A stretch of DNA of 64,000 bases from Dyadobacter arcticus. Its GTDB lineage: Bacteria > Bacteroidota > Bacteroidia > Cytophagales > Spirosomataceae. The position numbers and the translations under genes are program-made. The stretch spans positions 930,001-994,000 of the forward strand of contig NZ_JAASQJ010000003.1 in assembly GCF_011762185.1 (NCBI RefSeq), given 5' to 3'. How positions within the stretch are numbered: the stretch's first letter is position 1; the number at the start of each line of letters is the position of its first letter. The notes under the pieces were generated by a model that was not told the origin of the DNA, searched no databases, and saw only the letters and a list, made by a program, of their open reading frames with translations. Positions 44,079-52,175 of the stretch are shown one piece after another.

Positions 44079-46514
44079 CTAGTTGGTGCGCCTGGACTCT
44101 TCATCAGAGCTCAGACGCCGTTGCCTGGCCGCTTTTACCTGCTGATTGCCAAAGGAATAGGTAATGTTGAGTAAAGCCACACGGGTATCAAAGGTCAAAA
44201 CTCCGCTTTGCTTGCTGCTTGGCGTATCAATCCTGGGCCGGTAACGGTTGGAATGAAAAACATCCTGGACACTAAGTTTTAACTTTAACGTGGATGTAAC
44301 GGTCCGCTGCAATCCGAAGTCCATAGCTCCCAACCAGGGCGAAGACCAGATCCCGTTTACTGAAGGCGTACTTACCCAGCCATTCAGTTCTGCCGTCCAG
44401 CGCTTTCCCAATGTGAACGCGTTGTTGCCATTCAAACGTCCCGAAATGTTTTCAATGTTGAGCACGGTGCCTTCGTAACTGTATTGAAAACGGTTATAGT
44501 AACCCATCAGATTGGTTTGCAGCTGCCAGCCTTTCACCACCGTCACCGGCCAGCTGAGCGTAGCGTTGTATCCCGACGAATGGTCCAGGTTTTCCGTCGT
44601 CACATAGGACTTATTACCTTCAATTGCATGGATCGTGAAAAACATGAGGTCGGTAGTATAATTAGCTCCGATTGAAGCGAAAACGCCATTTTTCATACCA
44701 AGCTTTGCTTCAAACGCATGCGTAAACTGCGGTCTGAGGTACGCATTGCCCTGATGATATGCATACGGATCAACATATCCCCGGGCCGGGTTTAAGTTCT
44801 GGTAATTGGGCCGGTCTATGCGGTAGCTGTAGGAAAGTGTAAGGGTCTGCTGTTCTGAAAGCGGGCGCGATACAAACATACTTGGAAACCATTTCAGGTA
44901 ATTTTTGATGATATTTTGATTCAGCGTCAGCGATTTACCTTCCGAGTGCGTATGTTCAGTGCGCAACCCTACCTGTAAGTTTGTTTTTCGCCATTTTCCC
45001 GATACGCTCACAAAACCTGCATTGACCCTTTCGGTATATTGGAAATGATTGGAAAGCTTTGGATCCGGAACCAGCACACCGGAGGTTCCACTGCTCAACT
45101 CGAGCACGTTATCCGTTTTCACCGACGCGCTTTTCAACCCGGTTTCCAATTTCCAATTATCCTTCAAAGGCCTGTTATAGGCAAGCTGCGCTGTGCGGAT
45201 ATCAATTTCGGTGGGTTGCGTGATGAGTAGGTTTGCAACCGGGCCAATTTCATTTCCCATGTTAATAACCGTCTGCGTCTGCAAACTATTGGCAAATTCC
45301 CTGCTGAAATGCCCCAAATCAAAGTCTGCCGTAAGCTGTCCACCCTTTTCACCAAAAGCATGCTGCAGGTTCACATTACCAATCTGGTTTTGAGAATAGG
45401 TATTATAGGTTTTTTTAGTTGAAGTCTGCAGGTAGACAGGTGTGTTCTCCGCGCGCCGGAAACTAGCGCCAGCCGGCCCAAGCTCGCTGTGTTTGCTCCA
45501 AAGGCCTGTCCAAACGACACCGATCGTTGTATTTTTAGAGGGAGAGAAATCGAGTCCGGCCTTTGCATTCTGCCCGAGGTCGCGAAACGAAAGGCGGCTG
45601 AATTGCGATACCAGATTTCGCCTTCCTGGCTCATCACCCGTAGCATCCGGCTGATTACGGTTTAGGTCAAAATCCCAATAATTGCCACCGCGATTGATGC
45701 TGTAGTTGCCAAACAAATTGAATTTAAGGGTACGGTGGTTTAATTGGATGCTTCCCCGCTCCCGGTCGAACCGCCCCGATCCGGCACCTGCGGAAATCGT
45801 CGCATTGGTGCCGATACCCGCATTTTTTTTGAGTCGGATATTGATAATACCCGAATTGCCCGCCGCATCATATCTGGCAGAAGGATTGGTAATCAATTCA
45901 ATTTTATCAATATTATCGCTGGACATTCCACGCAGCATCGCAATCACATCCTGGGCCGATAAATAGGTTTGCTTTCCATCGATTTGGACGATGACCCCTT
46001 CCTTGCCGCGCAATTGCAGCCGCTCGTTCTGATAGTCGACCGTCACACCCGGCGATTTTTCCAATACCTCCAATGCAGTACTCCCACTGCCCACAATGCT
46101 GTTGGCTACATTTACTACCATGCGATCCAGCTGCTGTTCAACAAATGGCTTCTTCGCCCGCACTTCCACCTGGCCCAGTTGGCCAGTCAGTTCATTCAAT
46201 GTCAGCAAAGGCATCGTTACCGGTTGGCCTGATACGTCGATCACCGCCGAATGCACTTTTTGGTAACCGACGGCAGTTGCGCGTACGAGATACCTGCCCG
46301 CCCTGACATTGTCGAATGTGTAAAATCCCTGCTGATCACTTGCAGTACCTTTCGAAATACTGGAATCGCCATCGGTCAGCAAGGCAACATTTACGAACGG
46401 AACAGGCTTTTCAGACGCATCCCGGATAGTCCCGCTTAGCGTGGTTTGAGAAATAGCCTGAAAGGGCGACAGATAGAACATCCCGCCGAGCAGAAGCAAT
46501 AGAGTTGTTTTCAT
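44079..46514 (-). CDS. TonB-dependent-receptor-like outer-membrane beta-barrel protein (OMP_b-brl_3 family)
   Basis: The ATG at 46514 starts a signal peptide (MKTTLLLLLGGMFYLSPFQAIS), giving 811 residues; a longer ATG frame from 46544 is less likely. An N-terminal carboxypeptidase-regulatory-like domain (LSGTIRDASEKPVPFVNVAL) is followed by a plug-like domain (NSIVGSGSTALEVLEKSPGV, IQIDGKQTYLSAQDV and SGIINIRLKKNAG) and a large barrel with alternating strands to YSFGNQQVKAARQRR. It lacks the SusC signature and has no SusD partner, so glycan uptake is not implied; members are poorly characterised and may take up peptides or metals. It appears monocistronic. Confidence 0.9.
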   Translation of the reverse strand: MKTTLLLLLGGMFYLSPFQAISQTTLSGTIRDASEKPVPFVNVALLTDGDSSISKGTASDQQGFYTFDNVRAGRYLVRATAVGYQKVHSAVIDVSGQPVTMPLLTLNELTGQLGQVEVRAKKPFVEQQLDRMVVNVANSIVGSGSTALEVLEKSPGVTVDYQNERLQLRGKEGVIVQIDGKQTYLSAQDVIAMLRGMSSDNIDKIELITNPSARYDAAGNSGIINIRLKKNAGIGTNATISAGAGSGRFDRERGSIQLNHRTLKFNLFGNYSINRGGNYWDFDLNRNQPDATGDEPGRRNLVSQFSRLSFRDLGQNAKAGLDFSPSKNTTIGVVWTGLWSKHSELGPAGASFRRAENTPVYLQTSTKKTYNTYSQNQIGNVNLQHAFGEKGGQLTADFDLGHFSREFANSLQTQTVINMGNEIGPVANLLITQPTEIDIRTAQLAYNRPLKDNWKLETGLKSASVKTDNVLELSSGTSGVLVPDPKLSNHFQYTERVNAGFVSVSGKWRKTNLQVGLRTEHTHSEGKSLTLNQNIIKNYLKWFPSMFVSRPLSEQQTLTLSYSYRIDRPNYQNLNPARGYVDPYAYHQGNAYLRPQFTHAFEAKLGMKNGVFASIGANYTTDLMFFTIHAIEGNKSYVTTENLDHSSGYNATLSWPVTVVKGWQLQTNLMGYYNRFQYSYEGTVLNIENISGRLNGNNAFTLGKRWTAELNGWVSTPSVNGIWSSPWLGAMDFGLQRTVTSTLKLKLSVQDVFHSNRYRPRIDTPSSKQSGVLTFDTRVALLNITYSFGNQQVKAARQRRLSSDEESRRTN

Positions 46515-46644
46515 GTGTTTGAGAATCAAGCATTTCGCTATCATTCAAATATACGAGTCCAGACAAGCGTATAGAAACAATTCAGGAGGAATACCATGCA
46601 TTATTGATTGAACGGCGGAAAACGTTGAGGGAAGCACGCCAATT

Positions 46645-46715
46645 TCGAGAGGTTAATACCATAGTTCTATCGGTGACCCGTTTTGATCTATAATCTCTCC
46701 GACGCTGCAGGGGGG
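46645..46715. repeat. Left copy of a direct repeat flanking the AAA ATPase gene
   Basis: The first 31 bases (46645-46675) match 49266-49296 at 30 of 31 positions, including ACCATAGTTCTATCGGTG. After a 6-base spacer, 46682-46698 (TTTGATCTATAATCTCT) match 49307-49323 exactly; similarity then fades around the CTGCAG at 46705-46710. The ends of the unit, GAGAGGTTA and TAATCTCTC, are almost reverse complements, so the unit is also a weak palindrome. Confidence 0.8.
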
Positions 46716-46731
46716 TTGTTGCTCTTCATAT

Positions 46732-46821
46732 TCTAGAGATGATATTGATGAGCTGTTAGATAGAAAACTGGTTGATTTCATTTTGTATCAGCGATACAAA
46801 GTTTTGAATTCGCTGCTTTAA
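46732..46821 (+). pseudogene. Possible C-terminal gene fragment
   Basis: A 29-codon open stretch ending in TAA reads SRDDIDELLDRKLVDFILYQ and then RYKVLNSLL. It resembles the helical end of a protein (the FxREDIDxLL pattern occurs in MerR/excisionase-type helix-turn-helix proteins) but is too short for an assignment and has no start. The remaining bases from 46822 to 46938 show no recognisable feature. Confidence 0.2.
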
Positions 46822-46938
46822 GATTCGAAAATTCTGCCAAAAAGGATTTTAATTTTTATATACTTTTTGCGAGAAGTTATGGTAGGTTCAGGCAGACTGT
46901 CCTTTTAATCAATTGCTGTATGTTACAGAGTATCACAC

Positions 46939-48909
46939 TCAAGGTCTGGCCAAGCGCTCCAACAATTGAATAGATGAGCTGGGGACTAGTGGATATAATT
47001 GCGCTATCATTTCAATCATCTCCATATAAAACGGCCCATTTGGATTGGCTGGAATATCGGGAAAAGCTTTATTGATCTTAGGAAGGAATGACGTGTGCCC
47101 CTTCTCCATCATGAAATTTGCCGGTTGTCTAAGACGAACACCATTACAATAGGTAAATTCTCTTTCAGCATTGAATGGGAAAGCCGGAAGGGCAAGACAC
47201 ATCTTCGCGTAGAATTGGTCTATCATTTGCTGTAAATCTGTTTCTGACTCTTTTGCCATTTCGAGGTGGGAATAATTGGAAGAAAGTCCCATGCTCGTTC
47301 GAAGCAATCCATCATCTTTCGACAAAAGGTAAGCAATGCAATAGATAGGGTCGAAAATCAAATTTTCCAGTGAGTATCGTTCACCCTGTCCATGCACATA
47401 AATGTTTTCAAATTGGCCGTTTTGGAAAGCCCCATTATCGTAATCAAGAATGCCAAATGCGCTTACACTTCCGCCATCTCTAAGAGCCTTTACGATGGTT
47501 TTCACAGTTTCACAATTTGAATTGCCTTTGCTACCGGAAACAAAATAAAGCCTATGGGGCAAACTATTTTTATTCTTTGGATAATGGGCATCAAAAATCG
47601 CTTGATAATATTGGAGATCACGGTCACTTTCGGTAAAAATTTGCCTGTGGTTTTTATAATCAATGCTTAATGTCGGGAGAAAATCGGTCAGAATATTAAG
47701 CGCGTCGTCCTTATGAATGCTGCGGAAGATAGTAGGTTCACCGTTTCTTATTTCGAATATGCTATCATCTGGCGCAATAGCCACCGTAGTCGGTGAGTGT
47801 GTGGTCATTATTATTGACACGTCTTTTTTGGTAATAAATTCATCTTGCAATATACCTAGCATCATTTGCACGAATTCAGGATGCAGATGTGCATCGGGTT
47901 CGTCGAACAATAGCAATTTTGGGTAGGTGATTATTCCTCTAAAATATATAGAATAAAATATTTTCAAGATAATGCCAAAAATCTTCGACTCGCCTGATGA
48001 CAGCTCGTTGAATTGAAACGGTGTGTTTAGGCGTTGATTTATTAGGCCAATTTTCGGGGTTTTGTCATTGTGGTATTCCGTAAGAGTAGGTCCCGTTAAT
48101 CGAAAGCCAAGTTCATTACGGCTAAGTATTCCATTTAACGTTTCAAGCGGTGGTGGGTAATTTTTGACAAACTGTTCATCCGAAATAGCCTCCCCAGGTA
48201 GCGAGTCTGTTCCAGCCAAGGCATGCTTCACCCTATTATCGTATCTACGACTGATATATTGGTCATGTAAATTTCCTAATGTTATTTGAGAAAGCCGGAG
48301 ACCAGCTACAAGGTCGGGGTAATACTGACCTACTTGTGAATCCCTGAATTCAGTCTGCATGATTGCCTGGCGACGCCTAACTTCCTTAACGGCTTCCACG
48401 TTGTCAGATGTGAGGCGCTCTTCAATGCATCGTTGCTCTTTCAGTTTATCATTTGTTTCTGAGTCAAAGGGCCAAGTTCCCTCAGTAAGTTCGTCGATAA
48501 TACCAATATAAGCTTCTTCTGTACTCAACATCTCTGTCCTACCTTTATCTAATGCACTGTCCATGAGATCATGTTCCAAAATGAAATCAATCAATTTATA
48601 AGTGGAATCGTCAACTTGATTTCGCGGATATCCAGGTCCCGGTGTTGTTGACGGAAGTAGTTTATTTGGTGTGTCTAAGTTAGAGAGATCGGCCCGATCA
48701 AAAAACGAAAAATCGTTACTAGGCCGCCACTTGCCTTCGGGTATCGATTTATTGTCATAGATAAGCATCGCACCAGACTCTACAAATGCCTCAAGGAAGT
48801 GTGTTTTCCCACTTCCATTCTTTCCAGTAATAATTGTGAGCTGCGGCAAAACAACTGGATTTGAAAATGGGAATAGCGATTTGAAACGGTCTGGAAGGTT
48901 GATAATCAT
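46939..48909 (-). CDS. AAA ATPase with TOPRIM-like C-terminal region (OLD-family-like)
   Basis: The 656-residue protein has an ABC/SMC-like ATPase core: Walker A GKNGSGKT at 29-36, the signature LSSGE at 303-307, Walker B LLLFDEP at 332-338 followed by DAHLHPEF, and the switch His in MTTHSPT (371). A long helical insert (about 100-260) separates the halves. The C-terminal part has a TOPRIM-like pattern: FTESDRDLQYY (Glu427), GILDYDNG (Asp489, Asp491) and GERYSLENLIFDP (Glu515). This layout is that of OLD-family nucleases and related anti-phage ATPases. No partner nuclease or helicase gene is adjacent. The gene lies between two direct-repeat copies and next to a decayed regulator, so it probably arrived by transfer. 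Confidence 0.82.
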   Translation of the reverse strand: MIINLPDRFKSLFPFSNPVVLPQLTIITGKNGSGKTHFLEAFVESGAMLIYDNKSIPEGKWRPSNDFSFFDRADLSNLDTPNKLLPSTTPGPGYPRNQVDDSTYKLIDFILEHDLMDSALDKGRTEMLSTEEAYIGIIDELTEGTWPFDSETNDKLKEQRCIEERLTSDNVEAVKEVRRRQAIMQTEFRDSQVGQYYPDLVAGLRLSQITLGNLHDQYISRRYDNRVKHALAGTDSLPGEAISDEQFVKNYPPPLETLNGILSRNELGFRLTGPTLTEYHNDKTPKIGLINQRLNTPFQFNELSSGESKIFGIILKIFYSIYFRGIITYPKLLLFDEPDAHLHPEFVQMMLGILQDEFITKKDVSIIMTTHSPTTVAIAPDDSIFEIRNGEPTIFRSIHKDDALNILTDFLPTLSIDYKNHRQIFTESDRDLQYYQAIFDAHYPKNKNSLPHRLYFVSGSKGNSNCETVKTIVKALRDGGSVSAFGILDYDNGAFQNGQFENIYVHGQGERYSLENLIFDPIYCIAYLLSKDDGLLRTSMGLSSNYSHLEMAKESETDLQQMIDQFYAKMCLALPAFPFNAEREFTYCNGVRLRQPANFMMEKGHTSFLPKINKAFPDIPANPNGPFYMEMIEMIAQLYPLVPSSSIQLLERLARP

Positions 48910-49098
48910 GGTCTGGGTATGTTATGATTGCACAACCAAGAGAAGGGGTATGACTATAATAGCTACTTCAAAAACTTACTATTTCGTGCTTAAAAGTTAG
49001 CTCTTGGTCAGAGCATCACTGCAACGATTTTTTTTTGTCCGCTTTTGAATTCCATGACGAGGTGCTACCGAGCTTCTCTAATTCCTCTGAAAGAATGA

Positions 49099-49254
49099 CT
49101 GTCAAAATTTCTGCGCGTGCACCGTTTGTTCATTGTCGACATCAATAAAATCGGTTCGATCAGCAGAAATGATGTCAATATTGGCAATGTGGAAATAGCT
49201 GTCGATGAGTTATCTAAGGATGCTATCCGGGATTTAATGGGCAAATGGGGTTAA
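49099..49254 (+). pseudogene. Remnant of a LytTR DNA-binding response regulator (C-terminal part)
   Basis: The frame ending at TAA 49252-49254 reads SKFLRVHRLFIVDINKIGSI, then NDVNIGNVEIAVDELSKDAI. The FLRVHRxFIV(D/N)xxKI core is the hallmark of the LytTR domain, here with its normal C-terminal end. A TGA at 49096-49098 cuts the frame just before, and no receiver domain is visible upstream, so only the last 51 codons survive. The region from 48910 to 49098 holds no recognisable gene. Confidence 0.6.
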
Positions 49255-49265
49255 CGCCTCCAATG

Positions 49266-49347
49266 TCGAGAGGTTAAAACCATAGTTCTATCGGTGTTTG
49301 ACCCTGTTTGATCTATAATCTCTACAACATTGCAGTCGGGATTATTG
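49266..49347. repeat. Right copy of the direct repeat flanking the AAA ATPase gene
   Basis: This is the counterpart of the copy at 46645: 49266-49296 match with one change, and TTTGATCTATAATCTCT at 49307-49323 matches exactly, with a 10-base spacer in place of six. It ends about 40 bases before the start codon of the next gene and could contribute to that gene's leader. Confidence 0.8.
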
Positions 49348-49388
49348 CTTTGACTATATTTATTATAAAAAAAGCAAGTAAGCCCCTT

Positions 49389-52160
49389 ATGATAAAACCT
49401 ATCTACAAACTTGCGCTATCCATCGCGCTGAGTACAATTGCTTTATTATCGTTTGTAGGCTCATCTCCTATCAGGGACATCCGGCTGCGGCAGGCTTACA
49501 ATCAATCCGACACACTGCCGAAACCCACTCTGCCCGAAGGTGCGAATCCAGAAGATCCGGATTGGGCAGGCATTGACCTGGCGCCGAAAGCACCCGTCCA
49601 GCCACTCGAGGCAGCCGAAGAACAAAAGCTTTTCCTCTTGCCACCCGGGTACAAAATAGAACCTGTTTTGACCGAGCCGGCCATTCAGCAACCCGCCGCC
49701 ATTAGTTTCGATGGCAATGGCCGCATGTATGTACTCGAATTGCGGACTTATATGCTGACGGCAGATTCCAAAGATGAATTGCAGCCGACCAGCCGGATTT
49801 CCAGGTGGGAAGACAAAAACAACGATGGGGTTTATGAAACAGGCACCACATTTGTTGACAGTCTGATTTTCCCGCGTTTCGTACTGCCATATGGTAAAGA
49901 TTGCATCCTTACGATGGAATCGGATCAGGACAATGTGTTCAAACACACCGATACCAATGGCGATGGCAAAGCCGATAAGAAAGAGTTATTTACCAATAAG
50001 TATGGACGTTCGGGAAATGTCGAGCATCAGCAGGCTTTTATGTATTGGGGAATGGATAACTGGCTTTACAGTACCGTAAATGCCTTTCGCATCAGAGAAA
50101 CCCCGACCGGCATTATCCGTGAAAAAACCGGCACCAATCGCGCCCAATGGGGAATTACCCATGACGATGCGGGAAAATTGTGGTTTCAGGGCGGGGCTAG
50201 CGGTCTTCCCTCCTACTTTCAGTTCCCCATTCATTATGGAAATTTTGAAGTGCCTGATGAATTTGCCAAAGGCTTCGATATACCCTGGGGAGCAGCTGTG
50301 AAACTGGCTGATATGCAAGGCGGAATGGACGAAGTCCGCCAACCAGACGGCTCGTTGGCCAGGGTTACCGGCGCGGCTGGCAATGACATTTATCGCGGGG
50401 ACAGGCTCCCGGCCACTTTAAAAGGGCAGTACTTTTACGGTGAACCTGTTGCCAGGATCGTCAGGCAGATCAATCCGGTTGTAAATGAAGGACTTACGAC
50501 GCTTCACAATGTTTTTCAGGATCAGCAATCCGAGTTTTTGCGCTCAACGGACCCATTGTTCAGGCCAGTGGATATGACGACAGCACCGGACGGCACTCTA
50601 TATATTACCGATATGTACCATGGTATCATCCAGGAAGGCCAGTGGACGCAGAAAGGCACTTACTTACGCGCCAAAATCGAACAATATCAACTGGATAAAG
50701 TGGTTGGACTAGGCCGGATATGGCGGATTTCGTACGAAGGAAAAGAACGTGATAAGGCAAGACCAAACATGTATGCAGCCAGATCCGCCGAACTTGTAAA
50801 GCATCTTGACCACCCGAACGGCTGGTGGCGTGATGCGGCGCAGCAGGTTCTTGTGCAGCGTAAAGACGTAGCAATTGTGCCGCAACTAACTGCAATGGCA
50901 CTTTCAGATAAAAATCCATTGACCCGAACACATGCGCTCTGGACATTGGAGGGTTTGGGTGCATTGAAAACCGATGTTGTTCAAAAAACACTCAAAGACG
51001 TCAATCCGAAAATGAGGATTCAAGGGTTAAGGACGGGAGAAAGCCTGATCAAAGCTGGCGACAAAACACTGGAAGCCAATTTCATCAACGCATTGTATGA
51101 TACCGATACCGACGTGCAGATCCAGGCAATGCTCACCGCAAAATTCCTGAAACTTCCAGGATTTGAAAATGGTATGAAGTCAGCCATGGCCAGCAACAAG
51201 GCGGCAGGGGTAAAACTTGTTGGTGAACAAATCCTGAACCCACCGAAGCCGCGGAATGCAGGACCGGAGTTGACTGTTGCTCAAAAGACCCAGATTGAAA
51301 ATGGAACATTGATTTACAATGAGTTATGCTCACAATGTCATGGCAATAGCGGCATGGGAACGCCAGCCGGAAATGGAAGGTTACTCGCACCGGCGCTTGC
51401 GGGATCTGCACATATGCAATCGCACCCTGATTACGCGATACGCGTGGTACTTCACGGATTGGAAGGTGCCATTGATGGCAAAACTTACGCGGGAGGTTTG
51501 ATGACGAGCATGAAGGAACAGCCTGACGAATGGATAGCGGATGTGCTTTCATATATCCGCAATGGTCTATCAAATGACGCATCCCTGATATCTGCGGAAC
51601 AGGTTGCTAAAGTCCGCAAATCCACGGCAAGACAGCAGGGTTTGTACCAATATGCCGAATTGTACAAATCGGTTCCGTACGAACTGATGCCGAAGGAAAT
51701 GGTCGCCACAGCCAGCCATACTGCTTCAACCCGCATTGGTGGGAATGTGTCGGCTGCCAGCGCATTTACCTACGAAGGCTGGTCAACCGGAGTCAGGCAG
51801 GAAAAAGATATGTGGTATCAAATCGAATTTCCAACCGAAATATCGATAGCCGAGCTACATTTTACAGCTTCGCAAACGATCAGAAAAGGTTGGAAACGGC
51901 CGCCCGGGCCGCAAACCAGCCCAGCGCCTTATATCCAGACCTATCCAAGGGTCTTTGCTATTGAAACGTCTTCGGATGGAAAAAACTGGCAGGAAGTAAT
52001 ACCCGAAATCAAAGGTGTTAACGGAGAGAACATCATATCCCTGAATGGCAGCAAAGGGAAATTTTTAAAGCTGCGTCTCCGCGAAACCGTGGCTGTCGAC
52101 CCGGATGAAGTAGCCTGGTCGATGCGGCAGATGAAAGTATTTGCGCTTGCCATGCCGTGA
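49389..52160 (+). CDS. Secreted propeller/HEAT/cytochrome c/discoidin protein (PVC-type heme-binding family)
   Basis: The ATG at 49389 opens a signal peptide (MIKPIYKLALSIALSTIALLSF); a TTG frame from 49308 lies in the repeat and is rejected. The 923 residues contain in order a sorbosone-dehydrogenase-like propeller (FDGNGRMYVLELRTYML, GKDCILTMESDQDN, DMTTAPDGTLYITDMYHGI), HEAT-like helices (about 500-610), a class I cytochrome c with CSQCH starting at residue 647 (51327-51341), and a discoidin-like F5/8 type C domain at the end (YQIEFPTEISIAELHF). Such proteins are common in Planctomycetes and Cytophagales and are presumed periplasmic dehydrogenases for sugars; the substrate is unknown. It converges on the GH97 gene with a 15-base gap. 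Confidence 0.9.
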   Translation: MIKPIYKLALSIALSTIALLSFVGSSPIRDIRLRQAYNQSDTLPKPTLPEGANPEDPDWAGIDLAPKAPVQPLEAAEEQKLFLLPPGYKIEPVLTEPAIQQPAAISFDGNGRMYVLELRTYMLTADSKDELQPTSRISRWEDKNNDGVYETGTTFVDSLIFPRFVLPYGKDCILTMESDQDNVFKHTDTNGDGKADKKELFTNKYGRSGNVEHQQAFMYWGMDNWLYSTVNAFRIRETPTGIIREKTGTNRAQWGITHDDAGKLWFQGGASGLPSYFQFPIHYGNFEVPDEFAKGFDIPWGAAVKLADMQGGMDEVRQPDGSLARVTGAAGNDIYRGDRLPATLKGQYFYGEPVARIVRQINPVVNEGLTTLHNVFQDQQSEFLRSTDPLFRPVDMTTAPDGTLYITDMYHGIIQEGQWTQKGTYLRAKIEQYQLDKVVGLGRIWRISYEGKERDKARPNMYAARSAELVKHLDHPNGWWRDAAQQVLVQRKDVAIVPQLTAMALSDKNPLTRTHALWTLEGLGALKTDVVQKTLKDVNPKMRIQGLRTGESLIKAGDKTLEANFINALYDTDTDVQIQAMLTAKFLKLPGFENGMKSAMASNKAAGVKLVGEQILNPPKPRNAGPELTVAQKTQIENGTLIYNELCSQCHGNSGMGTPAGNGRLLAPALAGSAHMQSHPDYAIRVVLHGLEGAIDGKTYAGGLMTSMKEQPDEWIADVLSYIRNGLSNDASLISAEQVAKVRKSTARQQGLYQYAELYKSVPYELMPKEMVATASHTASTRIGGNVSAASAFTYEGWSTGVRQEKDMWYQIEFPTEISIAELHFTASQTIRKGWKRPPGPQTSPAPYIQTYPRVFAIETSSDGKNWQEVIPEIKGVNGENIISLNGSKGKFLKLRLRETVAVDPDEVAWSMRQMKVFALAMP

Positions 52161-52175
52161 TTTAAGCTCAAAACC

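Noticed and set aside
49308..49388. Upstream extension of the cytochrome/discoidin gene from a TTG inside the direct repeat
   Set aside because: The ATG at 49389 begins a clean signal peptide; the extension puts a second hydrophobic stretch and repeat sequence before it.
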